A DNA stretch of 64,000 nt from Tumebacillus flagellatus (GTDB taxonomy: Bacteria > Bacillota > Bacilli > Tumebacillales > Tumebacillaceae), in the NCBI RefSeq assembly GCF_000714935.1, contig NZ_JMIR01000003.1, positions 124,001-188,000 on the forward strand, written 5' to 3'. The translations under genes were made by a program, and so were the position numbers. Positions within the stretch are counted from its first letter, which is position 1, and each line of letters begins with the position of its first letter. The notes under the pieces are model-generated. The model was not told the DNA's origin. It did not search any database and saw only the letters and a program-made list of their open reading frames with translations. This document shows positions 40,668 through 48,725 of the stretch, piece by piece.

Positions 40668-41963
40668 GTGCGAAATCGGTATGTGCATCTGCTCTTGATC
40701 ATGGCGGCCACGGCGTTTTTTGGCGAATTGAAGATGAACCCGTTTGACGATTCGTCGTTTCGCTTCTCGTTGGGGACGACCTGTTACTTTTTTGGCTTGA
40801 TCTGGTTTCAGCAGTTGCGCGTGTTTGAAACCGGCGTGTGCGTGGGGGGTTTTTTGCTGCTGTTTCGGGTGTTCCTGTCCCACAACCAAGGGCACGGATG
40901 GGACGAAGCGTTGCTGTACCACTTCCCCTCCACCGTCTACTACATGCTGTTTGCGCTGGTGCTGACCTTCACGAACTTGCGGCGGCACTTGGAGAAGCCG
41001 TGGATGGTCGGAGTGATCGGCGCGGGCGGCGACTTGGTTGCCAACATCGGCGAGTTGACGCTGCGCGATGCGCTCGGGGCGCAGTACTCGTTTGATTTGC
41101 ATACGTTCCTGATTCTGGCGCTGTTCGGATGTTTGCGGTCTTTCTTCGTCGTCGGGCTGTACAACATGCTGATGATTCGGCAGTTGCGCTTGCTCGGCGA
41201 TCAGCAGAAAGCGCAGATTGAGCACTTGGTGCTGCTGAACTCCTCGCTGTACGAGGAAGGGTTCTACCTGCACAAGTCGATGGGCCACATCGAAGACATC
41301 ACCCGCAATTCGTACGACCTCTACAAACAGTTGATCCAGCAGGAGAAAGCAGGCTCGCTTCCTCCCGGTTACTCCCGCCACGCGCTCTCGATCGCCGAAG
41401 AAGTGCACGAGCTCAAAAAAGACTCGCAGCGCATCCTGGCCGGTCTCGACAAACTCTTGCGCCAAGACACGATTGAAGAGCGACTGTCGCTTCGGGACCT
41501 GACGCTGCTTGTCGTGCAGGCGAACCGCAAGTACGCGGCGATGCACGGCAAAGAGATCGAGTTTCAATGGCTGTGCGACGTCAACATCGAAACCAACCGC
41601 ACGTACGCGTTGGTCTCGATCTTGAACAACCTCGTCGCCAACTCCGTGGAAGCGATCGGGCACAGCGGTCGAATCGGGCTGGAAGTCCGGCTTGCGGACG
41701 CGTTTGTGGAATGGACGGTCTGGGACAACGGCCCCGGCATCCCCGACGAGGACGCCGCGTACGTGTTTCAACCGGGCTACACCACCAAGTACGACACGCA
41801 AGGCAATCCCTCGACCGGCATCGGCCTCTCGCACTGCCTCGATCTCGCCGCTTCGCTGTGCGGCAGTTTGGAGATGACGCGGCGGGCGGGTTTGACGCAG
41901 TTTTTGCTGCGGATGCCGACGTCAGAACTTTTACAAAAAAAACGAGAGGAGTGGATCTCATGA
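40668..41963 (+). CDS. GlnK-type sensor histidine kinase
   Basis: 431 residues from a GTG at 40668, with CGGAGGAAAG eight bases upstream. The frame starting at 40572 would overlap glnP and the hairpin. About six membrane segments (to residue 190) are followed by a short linker. The phosphorylated His is probably in LHKSMGHIEDITR. The HATPase shows LNNLVANSVEAI, WDNGPGIPDEDA and STGIGLSHCLD. Sequence and the neighbouring YcbB-type regulator match the GlnK/GlnL (YcbA/YcbB) pair of Bacillus subtilis, which senses glutamine. The stop overlaps the next gene's ATG. Confidence 0.87.
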   Translation: MRNRYVHLLLIMAATAFFGELKMNPFDDSSFRFSLGTTCYFFGLIWFQQLRVFETGVCVGGFLLLFRVFLSHNQGHGWDEALLYHFPSTVYYMLFALVLTFTNLRRHLEKPWMVGVIGAGGDLVANIGELTLRDALGAQYSFDLHTFLILALFGCLRSFFVVGLYNMLMIRQLRLLGDQQKAQIEHLVLLNSSLYEEGFYLHKSMGHIEDITRNSYDLYKQLIQQEKAGSLPPGYSRHALSIAEEVHELKKDSQRILAGLDKLLRQDTIEERLSLRDLTLLVVQANRKYAAMHGKEIEFQWLCDVNIETNRTYALVSILNNLVANSVEAIGHSGRIGLEVRLADAFVEWTVWDNGPGIPDEDAAYVFQPGYTTKYDTQGNPSTGIGLSHCLDLAASLCGSLEMTRRAGLTQFLLRMPTSELLQKKREEWIS

Positions 41964-42865
41964 ACTTCTATCTCATCGAGGACGACCCCGCCACCCGCCG
42001 CATGTTGGAGCGGATCTTGATGGACGGAGAGCTCGGCGACGTGATCGGAACGGCGTCTTCGGGACTGGAAGTGACGCTTGAAGACGTGCGCGGCGCCGAC
42101 ATCGTGCTGATCGACTTGCTGATGCCAGGCCGTGACGGCATCCAGACGATCCAAGACTTGCGCGGGCAGGGCTTCAACGGCCGCTTCGTGATGATTTCAC
42201 AAGTTGAGAACAAAGAGATGGTCGGCGAAGCGTATCTCTGCGGCGTGGACACGTTCATTCACAAGCCGGTCAACCGCCTCGAAGTGCTCTCCGTGCTGAA
42301 GCGCGTCATCGAGCACATGCAATTGGAGCAATCGCTCTCCACGATTCGCCGCTCGCTCTCCGTGCTCGACGGGCACAGCGGGTCGGGGCGGGCGCTCGCG
42401 GCGGCGGCGAGCAAGGCGTTCGCCGATCACGCGCACGATGTGCTGACCACGCTTGGCATCGCGGGCGAATCCGGCTCCGGCGACCTCTTGAAGATCTTGG
42501 CGTACCTCCACGACCAAGAAGGCCGCTACGAAGTGCCAGTGCTCAAAGAACTCTACCAAGCGGTCTTGACCGGGCTTGAGCCTCGCATCTCCGACGAGCA
42601 GTTGCAGCGCGAGATCAAAGCGATGGAGCAGCGGCTGCGGCGCACCGTCTTGCAAGCGCTCGGGCAAATTGCGTCGATCGGCTTGACCGACTACGCCAAC
42701 CCGACGTTTGAGCAGTACGCCCCGCGCCTGTTCGACTTTCAAGACGTGCGCACCCGCATGAAAGAAATCCAAAACGGGGAAAAAACCACGCGGTGCCGTT
42801 TAAACATCAAAAAATTCCTCACCGCGCTCTACACCGAAGTCAAATCGCGCAGTGAAGACGCATAA
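41960..42865 (+). CDS. GlnL-type (YcbB) response regulator
   Basis: 301 residues; the ATG overlaps the kinase stop as ATGA, with GAGAGGAGTGG upstream. A receiver domain fills about 1-120: acidic pair IEDDPAT, phosphorylated Asp in IVLIDLLMPG, Lys in FIHKPVNR. The C-terminal 150 residues are the YcbB-type helical DNA-binding domain rather than a common winged helix. In Bacillus subtilis the homologue activates glutamine uptake and glutaminase genes. Here it follows a glutamine-type importer, so autoregulation of the whole block is likely. Confidence 0.87.
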   Translation: MNFYLIEDDPATRRMLERILMDGELGDVIGTASSGLEVTLEDVRGADIVLIDLLMPGRDGIQTIQDLRGQGFNGRFVMISQVENKEMVGEAYLCGVDTFIHKPVNRLEVLSVLKRVIEHMQLEQSLSTIRRSLSVLDGHSGSGRALAAAASKAFADHAHDVLTTLGIAGESGSGDLLKILAYLHDQEGRYEVPVLKELYQAVLTGLEPRISDEQLQREIKAMEQRLRRTVLQALGQIASIGLTDYANPTFEQYAPRLFDFQDVRTRMKEIQNGEKTTRCRLNIKKFLTALYTEVKSRSEDA

Positions 42866-42886
42866 TGTAGAGCAACGTAAAACAAA

Positions 42887-42932
42887 TAGGCGGCAGGTTC
42901 GCTTCCGAATTCGGAATGAGCCTGCCGCCTAG
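42887..42932. terminator. bidirectional terminator
   Basis: TAGGCGGCAGG and CCTGCCGCCTA arms, with an inner TTCCGAA/TTCGGAA pairing. It ends both the glnL-like gene and the convergent gene at 42966. Confidence 0.85.
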
Positions 42933-42965
42933 GTTTGGGTTTCCATCAGCGTCTGATCCATGAGA

Positions 42966-43595
42966 TTAGTGGAGTACCTCCGGGATGTCTTGGTCGAATG
43001 CTTCGCAGAGCATCAGTTCACGGCGCAATTCTTCGAGGCGAATCTTCGCGTCTCGCACCGCGTCTTGGTCGTTCGCCTCCAGCGCGTCGGACAGCGTCAC
43101 CAATTCGTAGTCCATCTCCAGTTTCAGCACCGGAATGCGTTGCTCGATCTCCCGGCTCTTAAACGCACGAATCACATCGTCGCTCGTGATGCGAATCGGC
43201 TTCTCATACACGATTTTCTTGCGCGGTCCATGCAGCTCCATGATTTGCAGGGCCTCCCCGTTGTGAAATTTGGAAATCAAGATCGGACCTTCCGAGATCT
43301 GCTTCACGACGGCGTGCCCCTTGGTGCGGATCAATGTATATTGGAGGGCGTTGACCAGTCGCTTGTCTTGCAAGACCACCGATCCCTTCAGCACGAAGCC
43401 CCCCTCTGCCGGTTGGAAGTGAAACTCCTTCTTCTCAATGCCCGTGGTGGCTACGAGGACGACGTCTTCCGAACGATCCTTCCAATAGAGAGACACCCCG
43501 CCGGAAGCCAATTGACCTATAAATTGCTCCAAATCAGTCTTGCCAAGCACCAAGTTCATGTCGCAGTACTCAGCTTGATGGAAATGGTTCTGCAT
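42966..43595 (-). CDS. protein of unknown function
   Basis: 209 residues from the ATG at 43595, with AAGGGAGGGG about seven bases upstream. An ATG two codons earlier touches the ribosome site. The N-terminal two-thirds is beta-rich (VSLYWKDRSEDVVLVATTG, HFQPAEGGFVLKGSVVLQ). The last 60 residues form charged helices (FKSREIEQRIPVLKLEMDY, AKIRLEELRRELMLCEAF), as in many small regulators. No known motif. It has its own -10 box (43618-43623) between the subtilase terminator and the start. Confidence 0.7.
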   Translation of the reverse strand: MQNHFHQAEYCDMNLVLGKTDLEQFIGQLASGGVSLYWKDRSEDVVLVATTGIEKKEFHFQPAEGGFVLKGSVVLQDKRLVNALQYTLIRTKGHAVVKQISEGPILISKFHNGEALQIMELHGPRKKIVYEKPIRITSDDVIRAFKSREIEQRIPVLKLEMDYELVTLSDALEANDQDAVRDAKIRLEELRRELMLCEAFDQDIPEVLH

Positions 43596-43617
43596 CTTCA
43601 TCCCCTCCCTTGGTTTT

Positions 43618-43623
43618 ATTATA
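43618..43623 (-). promoter_or_regulatory. -10 box of the unknown gene at 42966-43595
   Basis: TATAAT on the minus strand, 22 bases upstream of the ATG. A weak CTGGCA/TGGCAA lies 17-18 bases further up as -35. Confidence 0.55.
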
Positions 43624-43649
43624 CTCAATATTCTGACTTTTTGCCAGTA

Positions 43650-43680
43650 CAAAAGACCCACCTTTTTAGTGGGTCTTTCG
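43650..43680 (-). terminator. terminator of the subtilase gene
   Basis: On the minus strand AAAGACCCACT pairs with AGGTGGGTCTTT around AAAA and ends in TTTT. Confidence 0.85.
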
Positions 43681-43708
43681 GCTTTTTTTGGGTTTTTTTG
43701 CTTCGAGA

Positions 43709-44905
43709 TTAGAAACCGTTTACAGCCTTGTAGGCGTTGACGCGGCCGTATTTCCAGTAGGTGCCGGTGCCGGAGATCGCGTCGGACGTGGTTTCCACGC
43801 GGCTGATGACGGAAGCGTTGGAGTACGCCAGGTTTTTCGACCAGGTCAGGGACATCAGGCCCGCGACAACCGGAGTTGCCATCGAGGTGCCGGACATCGT
43901 GGTCGTGCCGCCGCCCAGTTTCAGCGAGAGGATGTTGGAGCCAGGAGCTGCCACGTGCACCCAGGAACCGTAGTTCGAGAAGGAAGAGCGAGCGTCGGTT
44001 TCGGTCGTGGACGCGACCGCTACCACGTTTGCGTACGCAGCCGGATAGGATTTCGTCGTGGAGTTGGAGTTGCCTGCCGCCGCCACGATGATGACGCCTT
44101 TGCCGTACGCGTAGTTGATCGCGTCTTGTTGCGCTTGGGAGAACGTGCCGCCGCCCAAGGACATCGAGATGACGTTCGCGCCGTGGTCGGCCGCCCAACG
44201 GATGCCGGAGGTGATGTCCGAATCATAACCGGAGCCTGCGGAGTTCAGAACTTTGACCGGCATGATCTTCGCGTTCCAGTCCACGCCCGCGGTGTTCGTG
44301 GAGTTGTTGGTGAGCGCCGCCGCGATGCCCGCGCAGTGCGTGCCGTGGCCGTGATCGTCCATCGGGTTGGTATTGAGGCTGACGTAGTTGTACCCGGCGA
44401 CGAGTTTCGATTTCAGGTCGGCATGGTTCAAGTCAACGCCGGTGTCGATGATCGCGATCGTGCGCGAAGTCGTGCCTTGGGTGATGTCCCATGCTTGCGG
44501 AGCTTGAATTTTCGGCAGATGCCATTGCGAGCTGTAGGACGGATCGTTCGGAGTCGCGTCGATCGTGTAGATAGCGTCTGCTTCTACCGCTTCGACGTCC
44601 GCGTCCGCTTTCAGTTCCGCGATATATTCATCCACGTGACCGGCCGGAACTTTCAGAACCGACCAGTTGCCGCCGATGTTGTGATCTTCGGTGAGGCCGT
44701 GCTTTTGCGCCACATTCGGATTTGCGAGTCCGGTCTTGGTTTTGACGAGGATGCGGTCCGGAGCTTGCGACTTTGCTTGAGACTTCGCTTGCGAGACTGC
44801 GTTGCCTTGCTCTGTGGATGCTGCAGACGCCACGCCCGGAACGACCGATGCGAGGACTGCAAATGCTGCCAGAGTGCCAACCAATTTCTTGTTGAACTTC
44901 GCCAT
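43709..44905 (-). CDS. secreted subtilisin-like serine protease (thermitase type)
   Basis: 398 residues. A Sec signal peptide (FNKKLVGTLAAFAVLAS, cleavage near ASA-AS at 28-30) is followed by an inhibitor-type propeptide (about 30-118) with repeated AKSQ units, and then the S8 domain. The triad is Asp154 (AIIDTGVD), His187 (HGHGTHCAG) and Ser341 (MSGTSMATP). The oxyanion Asn lies in AAAGNS. The sequence is close to thermitase and to calcium-stabilised proteases of thermophilic Bacillales. It would be exported, self-processed and used for protein degradation outside the cell. GGGAGG precedes the ATG; its promoter is at 44964-44993. Confidence 0.94.
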   Translation of the reverse strand: MAKFNKKLVGTLAAFAVLASVVPGVASAASTEQGNAVSQAKSQAKSQAPDRILVKTKTGLANPNVAQKHGLTEDHNIGGNWSVLKVPAGHVDEYIAELKADADVEAVEADAIYTIDATPNDPSYSSQWHLPKIQAPQAWDITQGTTSRTIAIIDTGVDLNHADLKSKLVAGYNYVSLNTNPMDDHGHGTHCAGIAAALTNNSTNTAGVDWNAKIMPVKVLNSAGSGYDSDITSGIRWAADHGANVISMSLGGGTFSQAQQDAINYAYGKGVIIVAAAGNSNSTTKSYPAAYANVVAVASTTETDARSSFSNYGSWVHVAAPGSNILSLKLGGGTTTMSGTSMATPVVAGLMSLTWSKNLAYSNASVISRVETTSDAISGTGTYWKYGRVNAYKAVNGF

Positions 44906-44963
44906 TGTGTGAACCTCCCGTTTTTACTTTAAATTTTTGTGAGTGAATTAACCTCACACCCAA

Positions 44964-44993
44964 AGTATAAACGGGACACAATCTCACCTGCAA
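44964..44993 (-). promoter_or_regulatory. promoter of the subtilase gene
   Basis: TTGCAG (44988-44993) and TATACT (44964-44969) on the minus strand, spaced 18 bases, about 58 bases before the ATG. The rest of 44906-45100 is AT-rich without a gene. Confidence 0.6.
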
Positions 44994-45101
44994 TTTTGAA
45001 AAACTCCAATCTGGGGAGGTGACATCCGTTTTCTTTCCGTTTTTTAATGATTTCTTCAAAATTCTCTAAAAGAAAATTCTAAATATTTTCGACAAACTTT
45101 C

Positions 45102-45139
45102 ACAAAAAAAACACCCTGTCCATTACGGAAGGGTGCGTT
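45102..45139 (-). terminator. terminator overlapping the trmB stop codon
   Basis: On the minus strand GCACCCT pairs with AGGGTGT and is followed by TTTTTTT. The trmB TAA lies in the loop. Confidence 0.8.
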
Positions 45140-45791
45140 TCGGGAGCGGGCGCGCTTCGAGGCGGTTGATCGGGACGCCCTGCTCGGAGAATTTTTGTTC
45201 GTACTCGGTCATGATGTTGCCCTCGGCCCACTCGGAGTTGTGCAGGTCGAGCGTGATCTTGGCGAGCTTCCAATCGTCTTCCGCCAAGGAGTTCAGCGAG
45301 AACTCAAACAGCGGGCGGTTGTCCGTTTTGAAGTGCAGGTCGCCGTCCGGCTTCAGCACTTCGCGGTACAGTTTCAAAAAGCCCTCGTGCGTCAAGCGGC
45401 GCGAGGCGTGGCGGTTCTTCGGCCACGGGTCGGAGAAGTTCAAGTAGATGCGCGAAACTTCGCCGGGGGCGAAGATGTCGTTCAAGCGCGACGCGTCGGC
45501 AGGCGTGACGACGAGGTTCTTGCCCGCTCCCGCCATCTCGGCTTTGTGCCCGACGCGGCCGAGCAAGAGGTATTCCAGCTCGATGCCGATGTAGTTGATG
45601 CCGGGGTTTTGCACCGCGTGTTGAGAGATAAACTGCCCCCGTCCGGTGCCGATTTCGATGTAGATCGGGTTGTCGTTGCCAAACAGTTCATGCCAGCGGC
45701 CTTTGTATTTCGTCGCCTCTTGGATGATCCGGCCTGCTTCGATGTACGTATGGTATTGTCGCAAAAACTTGTCGCGTCCGCGAATGCGCAT
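45123..45791 (-). CDS. trmB: tRNA (guanine-N7-)-methyltransferase
   Basis: 222 residues, with AAGGTGAGAC before the ATG. The SAM-binding loop YIEIGTGRGQFI (about 44-55), the family signature YLNFSDPWPKNRHASRRL and TEYEQKF near the end identify TrmB. It methylates G46 in the variable loop of many tRNAs in the cytoplasm. It is a single-gene unit whose terminator overlaps its stop codon. Confidence 0.95.
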   Translation of the reverse strand: MRIRGRDKFLRQYHTYIEAGRIIQEATKYKGRWHELFGNDNPIYIEIGTGRGQFISQHAVQNPGINYIGIELEYLLLGRVGHKAEMAGAGKNLVVTPADASRLNDIFAPGEVSRIYLNFSDPWPKNRHASRRLTHEGFLKLYREVLKPDGDLHFKTDNRPLFEFSLNSLAEDDWKLAKITLDLHNSEWAEGNIMTEYEQKFSEQGVPINRLEARPLPKRTLP

Positions 45792-45921
45792 AGGGTTGTC
45801 TCACCTTTGTCCAAGAATCATTGCCTTCCAGAATTATAGTGTCTGTCTGTAGTCTGTGCAAGGGTTTCCAAGGCAATGCTTGGTAGAGAACACAACTTTT
45901 TACGAGAGGTGCGGACGGAGT

Positions 45922-46320
45922 ATGGTCAACGGATGGTACGGGTGGCCGCTGGAGCGCGTGTTGCTGGTGCTGCTGGGGCTGATGTACTTTGCGATTTTTG
46001 TGCAGGTCACGATCTTTCATTACCGCCAGAATTTCCGGCATTGGTCGATGTGGGTGCCGGTGATCGCCACGCCGATCGACGCGCTGGCGTGCGAGACGTA
46101 TGCGTTTTGGACGCCGCAGTGGGTGTGGCTTGTGCTGACGATCCTGCTGGCGGTGTCGCTGGTCGCCGGGATGGTCGGCTCGTTTCTGCATTGGCGCGGC
46201 ATCGGCGAGCGCGTCGGCGGGTACGAGATGCGCAACTTTCTCGTCGGGCCGCCGGTCGCTTTGCCCGCGATGATCACAGGGACGAGCGTGCTCGGTCTCG
46301 TCATCCTGTTCTGGAGGTGA
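45922..46320 (+). CDS. small membrane protein in the GMC oxidoreductase operon
   Basis: 132 residues from the ATG at 45922; the longer frame from 45856 lacks a ribosome site. Four hydrophobic helices (about 10-30, 42-60, 68-90 and 108-130) contain one HYRQNFRHW loop. No CxxCH haem motif and no quinone-site motif is visible. Its stop overlaps the ribosome site of the next gene, so the three genes are co-expressed. It may anchor the dehydrogenase or pass electrons to the respiratory chain, in place of the usual cytochrome c subunit. That is inference. Confidence 0.75.
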   Translation: MVNGWYGWPLERVLLVLLGLMYFAIFVQVTIFHYRQNFRHWSMWVPVIATPIDALACETYAFWTPQWVWLVLTILLAVSLVAGMVGSFLHWRGIGERVGGYEMRNFLVGPPVALPAMITGTSVLGLVILFWR

Positions 46321-46324
46321 GGTC

Positions 46325-46360
46325 ATGAGCGAGTCCATGAGCGAGTCCATGAGCGAATTC
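46325..46360 (+). repeat. triple 12-base repeat at the start of the subunit 3 gene
   Basis: ATGAGCGAGTCC occurs twice, then ATGAGCGAATTC, giving MSES-MSES-MSEF and three possible start codons. Slippage would shorten or lengthen the N-terminus without a frameshift. Confidence 0.9.
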
Positions 46361-46960
46361 GAACGTTTGCGGACGCACTACCCGAACTATGACGTGATGC
46401 GCGAACAGGAGCAGTGGGACGAGCACACCCGCGAGATCGTGCAGAAGCGGTTGGAGACGCTTCAGACGTACGCGAAGTTGACCGGCGAGGAAATTCAGCT
46501 GATCAAAGCGATGGCGGCGCTGTTTCTCGACGACAACCGGTCGGGGCTGTTGGCGTATGTGGTGAAGCATTTCAATGCGAAACTCTCCTCCGACATCGGC
46601 GAGGACCAGCGCAAAGTCGGCGTTCCGAAACAAAAGGACTTGATCAAGGACGGCTTGGCGGCGTTGGACGTGCTCGCCGAATCGGAGCACGGCAACGCGT
46701 TTGCCAAATTGTCGCCGGAGCAGCAGACGTCGATTCTTGTGGGGTTGGAGCGGGAAGTTTTGACGCTTCGGACGCGGGAGGGACGCGAATTGCCGGCGCG
46801 TGCTTTTTTTCAAAAGATGCTGACCGAGACGGTGAGCGCGTACTATTCACATCCGCAAGTCTGGTCGGAAATCGGCTACGGCGGGCCCGCCTATCCGCGC
46901 GGGTACTACCGGATCGAGTTCGGCTTGACCGATCCGTGGGAGGCGAAACGAGATGCCTGA
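46325..46960 (+). CDS. gluconate 2-dehydrogenase subunit 3-family protein
   Basis: 211 residues, with GGAGGTGAGG seven bases before the first of three in-frame ATGs. The core RTHYPNYDVMREQEQWDEHT, TPNEL-like helix ELTGEEIQLIKAM, and the ending SHPQVWSEIGYGGPAYPRGYYRIEFGL match the small subunit of gluconate or related GMC dehydrogenases. That subunit normally carries a Tat signal; none is present here and the N-terminus is a triple MSES/MSEF repeat, so the complex is probably cytoplasmic. It overlaps the GMC gene by eight bases. Confidence 0.85.
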   Translation: MSESMSESMSEFERLRTHYPNYDVMREQEQWDEHTREIVQKRLETLQTYAKLTGEEIQLIKAMAALFLDDNRSGLLAYVVKHFNAKLSSDIGEDQRKVGVPKQKDLIKDGLAALDVLAESEHGNAFAKLSPEQQTSILVGLEREVLTLRTREGRELPARAFFQKMLTETVSAYYSHPQVWSEIGYGGPAYPRGYYRIEFGLTDPWEAKRDA

Positions 46961-48584
46961 GGAGCATGATCCGATTCACCATCATGTCTGCCACTATGAC
47001 GGCGCGCGGTGGGACGATCTCGACCACCGCAAATACCCGCAGGAAGCCGATGTCGTGATCGTCGGCGCGGGCACGGCGGGCGGCATCTTGGCGTATGAGT
47101 TGACCAAGATCGGGCTGCGCGTCGTCGTGATCGAGGCGGGACCGTTTTGGAATCCGCAGAGCGACTTTGCGTCGGACGAGTTGTCGATGACGCACTTGGG
47201 TTGGCAAGACACGCGCCTCGTCGACGGCAACAACCCGCTGCGCATGGGGCACAACAACTCCGGGCGCGGCGTCGGCGGCGGGTCGGCGCATTGGACGGGT
47301 GTTTTTTTGCCGTTTCATGAGAGCGATTTCCGCATGAAGACTGTTGAGGGCGTCGGGGCGGATTGGCCGCTGCAGTATGAGGATCTGGCGCCGTTCTACA
47401 AGTACATCGCCAAGGAGATCGCCGTCTCCGGGCCCAAGTCGTTCCCGTGGGGCGCGTACCAGGGGCCGTTTCCCTATCCGGAGCGCGACCCGCTCTCGGC
47501 GAATTCGGAGATGTTTCGCCTCGGGTGCGAGCGCTTGGGCATCCGCTCGGTCGTGACGCCGCTGGCGATCAATTCCGCGCCGTTTGACGGGCGGCCGCCG
47601 TGCATCAACCGGGGGTTCTGCAACCAAGGGTGCTTGCCGAACGCGAAATATTCGTCGCTCGTGCATCATGTGCCCAAAGCGATTGCGCAAGGGGCGGAGT
47701 TTTTGACCGATTGCATGGTGACGCGCGTGGAACTCGATGAGCGGGGCCGGGCGCAGAGCGTGATTTTTACGCATGACGGCGAGGAGTATCGGCAGCGCGG
47801 GCGCGTGATCGTGCTGGCGTCGTTTGCGGTGGAGACGCCGAGGCTGTTGCTGAATTCGAAGACCGCGGGACACCCGGACGGGCTGTGCAATTCCAGCGGG
47901 ACGGTCGGCAAGTATCTGATGCCGCATTCAAGCCATGACGTGTACGGGAAGTTTGAGCAAGAGATTCGGCTGTACAAAGGCACGCCGGTGATGGCGACGA
48001 CGCAGGATTTCTATGAGACGCGGTTGGATCGCGGGTTCATTCGCGGGTATACGCTGCATGCGCACGGGGCGCGCCCGATGGCGATGAGCACGGGGTTGGC
48101 GCGCGATGCCGGCGTGTGGGGGCGTCGATTGCGCGAGACGATGCTCGACTACAACCACTACGGGCGGGTGACGATGGTCGGCGAAGTGTTGCCGGACGCA
48201 AACAACCGCGTGACATTATCGGACGAAGTGGACGAGTACGGGATGCCGATGGCGAAAGTGACGTTCTCGTATGGAGAGAACGACTTGAAGCTGATCGACC
48301 ATGCGGTGGAGCAGATGAAGGCGATCCTCAAAGCGGCAAACGGCGAGCCGGAGTTCGTCGTGTCGGACACGGCGCATCTGATGGGCGGCGCGCGCATGGG
48401 GGCCGATTCGCAGGATTCGGTCGTCGACCAATGGTGCCGGGCGCATGACGTGCCGAACCTGTTCATCTGCTCGGCGGCGGTGTTCCCCACGTCCGGCAGC
48501 GGGAATCCGACCGCGACGGTGATGGCGCTCGCGGCACGCACCGCGCACTACATGATCGACGAGTTCAAACGAAACAACCTGTAG
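46953..48584 (+). CDS. GMC-family FAD oxidoreductase (gluconate/sugar dehydrogenase type)
   Basis: 543 residues. A Rossmann loop VVIVGAGTAGGILAYEL (about 34-50) binds FAD. RGVGGGSAHWTGV is the second FAD contact. Near the C-terminus HLMGGARMGADSQDSVVD supplies a His of the active site, and FPTSGSGNPTATVMALAAR is the GMC ending. Cysteines in CINRGFCNQGCLPNAK are typical of the dehydrogenase class. The large subunit of gluconate or sorbitol dehydrogenases has this form. The start overlaps the subunit 3 stop by eight bases. The substrate is probably a sugar acid or polyol, not settled by the sequence. Confidence 0.88.
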   Translation: MPEEHDPIHHHVCHYDGARWDDLDHRKYPQEADVVIVGAGTAGGILAYELTKIGLRVVVIEAGPFWNPQSDFASDELSMTHLGWQDTRLVDGNNPLRMGHNNSGRGVGGGSAHWTGVFLPFHESDFRMKTVEGVGADWPLQYEDLAPFYKYIAKEIAVSGPKSFPWGAYQGPFPYPERDPLSANSEMFRLGCERLGIRSVVTPLAINSAPFDGRPPCINRGFCNQGCLPNAKYSSLVHHVPKAIAQGAEFLTDCMVTRVELDERGRAQSVIFTHDGEEYRQRGRVIVLASFAVETPRLLLNSKTAGHPDGLCNSSGTVGKYLMPHSSHDVYGKFEQEIRLYKGTPVMATTQDFYETRLDRGFIRGYTLHAHGARPMAMSTGLARDAGVWGRRLRETMLDYNHYGRVTMVGEVLPDANNRVTLSDEVDEYGMPMAKVTFSYGENDLKLIDHAVEQMKAILKAANGEPEFVVSDTAHLMGGARMGADSQDSVVDQWCRAHDVPNLFICSAAVFPTSGSGNPTATVMALAARTAHYMIDEFKRNNL

Positions 48585-48585
48585 G

Positions 48586-48661
48586 AAAAAACGGAACTGT
48601 CCCGCGTGAACGGTGGCATGCTCATAAGGGCAAACGCCCTCATGTGACAGTTCCGTTTTTT
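48586..48661. terminator. composite terminator with 16-base outer stem and an inner hairpin
   Basis: AAAAAACGGAACTGTC (48586-48601) pairs perfectly with GACAGTTCCGTTTTTT (48646-48661). The 44-base loop itself contains AGGGC-AAAC-GCCCT. Confidence 0.85.
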
Positions 48662-48669
48662 ACAAAGAA

Positions 48670-48704
48670 ATAGGCAGACTCCCGAGTAGGAGCCTGCCTT
48701 TTTT
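48670..48704. terminator. terminator of the aldo-keto reductase gene
   Basis: AGGCAG-CTCC and GGAG-CTGCCT arms with single bulges surround CGAGTA. A T-tract follows on the plus strand and a shorter one on the minus strand. Confidence 0.75.
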
Positions 48705-48725
48705 CGCCCTTGAGATGGCGGGTGA

